Source of the DNA: Coffea arabica
Lineage: Eukaryota; Streptophyta; Magnoliopsida; Gentianales; Rubiaceae
DNA length: 64,000 bases
NCBI RefSeq assembly: GCF_036785885.1
Contig: NC_092317.1
Coordinates: 36,507,329 to 36,571,328 of the forward strand
Direction of reading: 5' to 3'
A program made the position numbers and the translations under genes. The notes under the pieces were generated by a model. The model was not told the DNA's origin, made no database searches, and saw only the letters and a program-made list of their open reading frames with translations. Below are positions 57,781 to 64,000 of this stretch, piece after piece (within the stretch, counting starts at the first letter, position 1; each line of letters starts with the position of its first letter).

Positions 57781-60182
57781 AATGCAGCCAGATGAAATTT
57801 GCTGCCGTTTTGAACTTTATATATGTTCGGAACTGAAGCTGAGTTTATTTCCCAGTCCTGGTACCATAATCGCCTTTGGGCATAAAGATTTGGACCATTT
57901 TCTGGAGTAATGACTGGTGTTCATATCATATGCATCAAGTTTGCATCTATAACGAAGAGCTATTGTAATTGTAATAAAGCAGTGGATGCATATTAAACAA
58001 ATGGATTGCAACGTAAAATGTGCTATTTTAGGCATTCGTTGCACTGCTGCTGCTAGACTAGCGCTTGGCTGTAGTTCAATCTCAACATTATAGGCATTCT
58101 TTAAAATTTGTAGGACCAATACCTGAAGAATTATATCGATAACTGTACAGATATATCTCTTTTATATATTTTTTTGATACAACTCATCATGTAGTTAGAC
58201 TACACCTATTCCATACTTGATGGATGAATGATATTGTCAATGTTATTTGTGGGGTGGATAAATGTATTAGCAATTGTAGAATTGCAAATTTTTGTGGGAA
58301 AAAAATCCCTAAACATTTTAGAGAAAATGTGTGATAACAAATTTATAATTCAAGATACGATCTTTTACTGAATTTTTCAGGAAAAAATCATGCTAATTTT
58401 ACAAATAAAGTAACAAATAGACCACCTAAAAACTTACCTAACACTGATAGGTAGTTTTGCGAATAAAGTATGGTCCTCTTATTGGTCAGCCCTATTATTA
58501 GTTAGTTTTTCAAACTTTTTTAATTAAATACACAGAGAATGGTACAGTTATACTCCTTTTTATATCTTTTTTCTTTCCAATCTAGACCGATACAACTCAT
58601 CCCAAGCTTAGCCCAATTTTCAACTAATTTGAGAAATTTGATTTTTGAAAAGCTATTTTATTGTGTTCTCAATTGATTTTGAAAATCTAATTTTAGATAA
58701 AGCTGAAAACTAGAAACATGTGTTGCGATGATTTTGGATTCTGACTAACTAGCTGACTCTGGCCTTCTTTCTTATGCAAACAAAAATACTCTTCAAATCT
58801 CAACATAATTACTAAACCACCTAAAATTTAGATAACTTTTTATGTTGCATGCCTCTCTATCTTCCTCCTCCTCTCATCCCACTTCTACATTCGTTTATAT
58901 TCCTATTTCTTTTTTTCATCCAATATTTAATTTTCACAAGAAAAGTAATTAGTTAAATAAAAAATTATTTAATTAGCAAAAAATGTATTATGTAGCATAC
59001 AAAAGGTAATTAGGTCATATTTTTTATCAAAATCAATTTTTTAACTTTGTTCGAGAACAACTATGAATTTGTTGAACTAACATTTTAAATAGTAAATGAG
59101 AACACATGAATTATTTTGAAAAGTCTTATTTTCAAGGATCAATTTTACAAAATCAGAATTAGTTGAGAACAGACCTTCAGACTAAATCTAATCCATACAT
59201 GATGGATGAACACTCAATATATTTTGGTAGAACAAAAACTAATTAAGAATTAGGATCCCTAAAAATTGAGATCTCAATCTTGACCACCATCTTGATTCTC
59301 ACCAAAAAAATGAAAACACCTCTTGGATTTTTAATTTAACTAGTTAAGTTGTACATGTAGACTGTAGTTTGAACACACTAAAATAGATATTATGTTAAGA
59401 AAACATAAAAAAAAATGATTTTATGTGTCTTAAACCAAATAGCCGTAAACACTTTTAAGCAAAAAATGTGTAAGAACAACTCTATAATCTGATCTTTTAC
59501 TGAATTTATTTTCAGAAACCACACCATACTAATTGTACAAATAAAGTAACAAATCCTGATGGTAGGTAAATCCTTATACTATATAAGAACCAGTCTGGGT
59601 TTCGGTTGCTTGAAATTTGACTGCCTCCTTTTGGAGCAAGTTAGTTGTTTGAGTATGAGGTTGACATATGTTTCTTGCATGGGTTACAAGTTATTGATAC
59701 TTCAAGTTTTAGTGAAATGAAATTGTTAACCCTTCCGATGTTCAAACTATAAAAGTTGGTTGGCCTTTTGGTAGTTTTGTTCTCTATTATTGAATGAGGC
59801 TAATTAGCATTCAAGTGACCATTACTGCAATAACTCTGCCAAGTCCGATAGTTTGCCCTTTCTTGTATTTCCATTACTTTTCTAATGATTTTGTATGATC
59901 GATTTTAACACTTTAATCCGAAAAGTGTAACGGGATCTATAATTTCGACTTGTAACTAAATGTGTATAGGCTTGTAGTTGTCCCAGCAACGGTTTCTTCC
60001 AATACTTTCAGTGGTTTCAACCTCTGATATCTTTGTTTTTTTCTCATAAATTTCATTAGTTTTGTGTTTTGGCCCTACAATTTCTTTTCTTTGCGTTTTA
60101 GTTGGCTGGAATGGTTTTTCCCTTGTGTGTCTTTTGGTGTCATCTTTCCTTCATTTTTTACCTTCTCTCCTCAGTTGCTTTA
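57781..60182. other. AT-rich unassigned DNA with diverged direct repeats
   Basis: 57781-58119 has a minus-strand open frame of 100 residues with no recognised domain; it may be LINE 5' leader or flanking DNA. About 58190-58460 and 59170-59580 share a set of collinear matches (for example GATGGATGAA, GATCTTTTACTGAAT, ACAAATAAAGTAACAAAT) as a diverged direct repeat. The hydrophobic plus-strand frame at 60064-60363 looks like chance in T-rich DNA. No gene supported. Confidence 0.45.
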
Positions 60183-62740
60183 TGTGAGGACTCGAAAATT
60201 ATTTTATATTTTATTTTGTTTCTTTGAATACATTTTCTTTACTTTATTTTATTGTCTTAATTTCTTAGATATTTTTATAAATGAGTCAAGATTTTTATCA
60301 TTTTTCATCTATATGTTAGTGCATGTTAAGTTCGTATTGCGTTTTGAAAGTGGGACCCACTAGTGAGGTGTGTATTAAATTTAGTAGACAAACGGGTATT
60401 TTTACAAGATAGTTTATGTGATTAGAAGTCCTAAGAGTGAATTAGAGGAAAACAATATAGATTAGCCACTAGAGACAAAGGAAAGACAAAGGGATAAGTT
60501 TTAAACCCTAAGCTGACACTTGTCGGCTGTCCAACTATCCTTTGACCAAGACTAGTCTTGGTCTATATCTTGAAAAGTTGGACAAACTCCTTCACTTTCT
60601 TCCTACTCTTGGCCGAAATTCTTAGCAAGAAAAGAGAGAAAAGAAACTCCAAATTTCACCTTGATTCCTTACTTGAATCCTTGAGAAATTCATCCTACAA
60701 TCCAAATCCAATCCATAGAAAGTTGTATTAAGGTGGAAAGAAGGGCTTTTGTGGAGAGATTTGGGGAGATAAGAAGCTCTTGGTTGCATTTCTTCATTTC
60801 TTCATAGGGTTTAAAGGTATTTATGTCTAGAAACTAACTTTTCTCTTTTATCTTGCACTTGAGTAGATTTAAGAAATGATTATGGTAGATTCTATGAAAA
60901 ATTTCATAGTTTGTGTAGCAAATTAAAATTTCCAGTTTTGATTGAGGAATTCCAGCTTTGTTATGCTAATTTCAGCTTTGCTATGACCTATTAGCCTTGT
61001 CATGTGGTTTTTTAGCTTTTATATGCTCTTTTAGCTTCATTATAGAAATTTCCAACTTGTGGTTATGAATTTCAGCTTAGGGTTTATGTTTTTCCAGCCT
61101 TGGTATGATGGTATAAGAGCTAGTTTTATGTCCAATTTGGTTAGCTTTGTGGCCTAAAATAAGTACCTCCTATAGCTTATAACTTGAGGTCTTGTTAAGG
61201 TGGATTTGCCATGAAGTTAAGTGTTGAATTTGGAGGAAAATTTAAGGAGAAATACGGGAAATGCTGTCCAATTTGGAATCATCTTGGTTTCCTTTGATTG
61301 TGGAGTGATTTTTTGGTAAATTTGCCCAAGATACTTGGTAAACCTTTAAGCTTTACTTATGTGTTGAATTTTAGATGAAACGGAGGACTTTTGTTGGTGA
61401 TTTTCTCTAATTTTTAGGGCTGCGATTTTGCTTGTTGGCCGAGTTGATAGTGATGCATTTTACCTTATTTTTACTCAACCTTTTCATGATGAGTGTCGCC
61501 AAATCTTGTTCCAAACACTGATTAAGACTTTTGTATGTTAAACTTGGGTGAAAACCATGTATTTTGGAAGGTGAAAATCTCATGATTGTGCTTGTTTCAT
61601 TGCTGGAAATTTCTGGTAGGCAAGGCAGTTGTATACCCTGCTGTCTTTTAGCCTTAAAGTCCTTTGGTTTGGTGGTCTTTTGGACTCAATCTTGCTCATT
61701 TCACTTGCTAAAACTTTAGTTGAATTGGAGCGAATATCATAACTTAAAGAGGTGAACTACCTTGTTTTTCTTCACTATTTTGTTGCTGGAATTTTCCAAC
61801 CATGATATAGAATGAGGAACTATTTGGTTACTCATGTTTCTTGGGTCTAAATGCTCTCTTTTCACTCCAAAACCATATTTGAATCATTGCCCTAATATGT
61901 ACTTGGATTTTTCCTTGATTTGTACCTTCAAATTTGTCTTTGAACCCTTGTGATTTTGGGAGGCCTACTTGGATAGGTGTATGGCTCATAGTTGAGTCTA
62001 AAATGTGAACTCGGTTCACCTAAGTTTTGGATGGTTGGACCATAATATTTTTGTCCTGGTTGCTCTTAGGGTTTGACGGTAACCACAAGCATAACTCGGA
62101 GGCGAATGTTTAACGTTGCTCTACTTTGAGCCGGTTAGTGTTCCAACTGCATATTCCATACTACTTATTGCTAAAATTGCTAAGCACTTGATTTGTCATT
62201 TCTTAGACGAGTGTGTACTTTATCACAGTTGACCTTACTCGACTAAACTTTTGTATCTTGTTCATGCATGTATAAGCAATTTGATTTACAAGTGACCTGT
62301 ATCTTGACTTAAAATATTTGATCTTGCGTGCAGACTTGCATGTACATGTGCATGAATGTAGGCCAGCTGTATCTCTTCTTGCAGCGGTTGAACCGGGCCC
62401 TTGGACCCTTATTCGAGACGTTGGGTAAGTGGGAACTCGGGTTACTCATGCGTATGCGTGAATATAGGTTGGTAACGGTTAAACTGAGCCCTCATTGGAC
62501 CTCTTGCTTGAGATCAGCCTTAGAGCGGTCGAGTAAGTTGGGCAACCTCGGGTAAAGGACGAAGTTCCTAACCTGTTTACTCGTGACTTGAATTCATGAC
62601 TTGAACTTGCGACATGCTTGAATACGGAGCGTTAGGTGACAGCAACGTCTCCAATCTTTACTTGCGTGAGCGTTGGGTCACAGCCAACGATTCCACTCAT
62701 GAATACTTGAATACTTGGGGCTCTAAACCCAAATCATGAA
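60183..62740 (+). repeat. Tekay-type LTR, interrupted
   Basis: Starts TGTGAGGACTCGAAAATTA. Its interior matches the plan of the 8794-12703 LTR, including a late block with GAATACGGAGCGTTA(G/A)GTGACA and ATACTTGGGG (62620-62722 versus 11868-11970). It is cut at 62740 by another LTR start before a terminal CA is reached. Length so far 2.56 kb. Confidence 0.65.
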
Positions 62741-63611
62741 TGTGAGGACTCATGTTTTTATTCTTAATTTAGTTTATTTTATAATTATTTTGCCCTAGTG
62801 TTATTTAATTTTACTATTTTTGCATGAATTTTTCTTAAATTAAGCTTTTATCGCGCGCGCGTTGAAAGTTTCTCGAAAGTCGCACCGGCACAACTAATTG
62901 GAGATTTGAGGATTTAATACTAGACTAGTAAGTATGAGTAATTGTAGTGTTAGAGGGAGTACCTCGGAAGATTAGTGTATAAGTGTAGCAAACAAGAGAG
63001 AAAGTGGTAGTGCGCGACAATATTGAGCTACTATTGAAAGCTGACTTTATGCACGAACTTAAGGCTAGCTTTTTCTTCAATCTTCCTCCACAAGAATCAC
63101 AAGACATACACTCCCTCACCCTTTCTCTTTCTCGGCCAAACCAGCAGCAAAAAGGGGAGGAAGAAACTTCATCTTCTAGCTTCAATCTTGCTTGAAATTC
63201 ATCATCCAACTATCAAATCATTTGGATTCTTGCTCTAGCTTGAAGAAGTTGCAACCTTGTGGTGTTTCTTAGTGACGTAGTGGTGAAAAAGCTTGCATTC
63301 AACTAGGGTTTAGAGCTTGAAGAGGTAACCACTTCATCCCTCCTTAATCTTTCAAATTTCACCAAGTGTAGAGGTTGAATTTCATGGGTTTGAAACCCTA
63401 ATCAAGAATCTAGGCTAGAGGACTTGAGGAACTTTTATTTCTTGCTTTATATCCTAGGCTAGTGGTCTTGAGGTGGCCTTTAGGTAGCTGACTTGAGATC
63501 CTTTTACTTGATTTTTGTTGTTTATGTGATAAGGGACTTGATATGGGCTTGATAAGAGGAGAGGAAGTTGGAGAAAAACTCTTGAGAGAGCTGGCCGAAA
63601 TTTCTGTTTTG
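62741..63611 (+). repeat. Second Tekay-type LTR start, nested in the first
   Basis: Starts TGTGAGGACTCATG within the first LTR, with AT-rich U3, a GCGCGCGCG run at 62852-62860 and a splice-donor-like GAAGAG|GTAACC near 63325. It is interrupted at about 63611 by the poly(A) end of a LINE. The remainder lies beyond the window. Confidence 0.6.
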
Positions 63612-64000
63612 TTTTTTTTTTTTTTTTTTTTAATAAAAGGGGAGAACCCCCCAAATTTTATTCAACAGCAACAAAATCATACGACGAAGGAAGCAAACCC
63701 TCCCTTCAACACATGCCAGAAAAATAAGAAAATACCTAACAACTAACGTTTCGAATATATGGATAGCCCATTGCATCCAAGTTAATCAACGACCGAGCCC
63801 TACTTGGAAGCAGATGATGAGATTGGAAAGTAACAAATGGACTCTCCAAAGATAAAGCCGCTAGGCTGTCTGCCACAGCATTCGCCTCACGATAGATATG
63901 CGTAATGGTCCCCTGCACCTTACCTAACAACAACCGAATCTGGCTTAAAATGCTACACAACGGCCACTTACCAATCGATTGACTAGTAACCAGCCGGGCC
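63612..64000 (-). mobile_element. LINE 3' end with poly(A) tail, partial
   Basis: Read on the minus strand it ends in a 20-base A run (T at 63612-63631), preceded by about 100 bases of 3' untranslated sequence and an RNase H-like ORF2 end. The 5' part lies beyond the window, so no target duplication can be tested. Inserted in the LTR of 62741. Confidence 0.8.
63736..64000 (-). pseudogene. LINE ORF2 C-terminus, RNase H-like domain (partial)
   Basis: Open minus-strand frame entering from the right edge. The visible part from 63960 contains ILSQIRLLLGKVQGTITHIYREANAVADSLAAL, the last helix and His/Asn/Asp block (REAN-VAD-LA) of the plant RVT_3 RNase H domain found at the end of LINE ORF2. The N-terminal acidic residues lie outside. 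It is not clear whether the full ORF is intact, so 'pseudogene' is only the default. Confidence 0.75.

Noticed and set aside
60064..60363. 99-residue Phe-rich membrane-like ORF
   Set aside because: T-rich DNA gives Phe/Leu frames by chance, and the ORF runs into an LTR start at 60183.

Overview
This window is plant nuclear DNA from a gene-poor, repeat-rich region, most likely of a eudicot. The families present are plant-specific: a Sirevirus-type Ty1/copia element, an Athila-like element with a tRNA-Asp primer site, Tekay/Del-like chromovirus LTRs, a Tat-like Ty3/gypsy element with two RNase H domains, a FAR1-type Mutator-like element (MULE), and LINEs with DUF4283/CCHC ORF1 proteins. I see no intact host gene, no tRNA or rRNA gene and no bacterial-type feature. 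The only host-derived coding sequence is a broken deubiquitinase fragment carried inside the MULE. The species cannot be fixed from the sequence.

Layout. 1-8040: most of a minus-strand Sirevirus (extra 3' ORF, RNase H, RT, integrase, protease, gag, PBS, 5' LTR). 8041-12703: 3' end and long LTR of a plus-strand Tekay-like element. 12704-13885: a truncated minus-strand LTR-like piece. 13886-17383: an Athila-like, gag-only element on the minus strand. 17420-34183: a MULE with ~280-bp terminal inverted repeats and a perfect 9-bp target duplication. It holds a decayed transposase (27480-29729), a captured UBP15/16-type ubiquitin protease fragment (33210-31866) and, nested inside, a very young gag-only Tekay-like retrotransposon (18299-26162). 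35472-43699: a Tat-like element with two 484-bp LTRs, decayed gag-pol, an 18-residue repeat between its two RNase H domains, and an antisense spliced ORF with its own TATA box. 44416-57451: a non-coding LTR element in the rare LTR-internal-LTR-internal-LTR form with an exact 5302-bp period. 57781-60182: AT-rich unassigned DNA. 60183-63611: two nested Tekay-type LTR starts. 63612-64000: the poly(A) end and RNase H domain of another LINE.

How the parts fit. One old minus-strand LINE underlies the window from about 57800 down to 17384. Its ORF1 and ORF2 are cut into four collinear pieces (57452-57780, 43700-44415, 34193-35471, 17384-17419). Removing the tandem LTR element, the Tat-like element and the MULE, with one copy of each target duplication, brings LINE reading frames back together. 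This fixes the nesting order and independently supports the boundaries of three insertions. The Athila-like element cuts the LINE again at 17383/17384; the Tekay-like and Sirevirus elements appear to be nested inside it, with their other ends to the left of the window.
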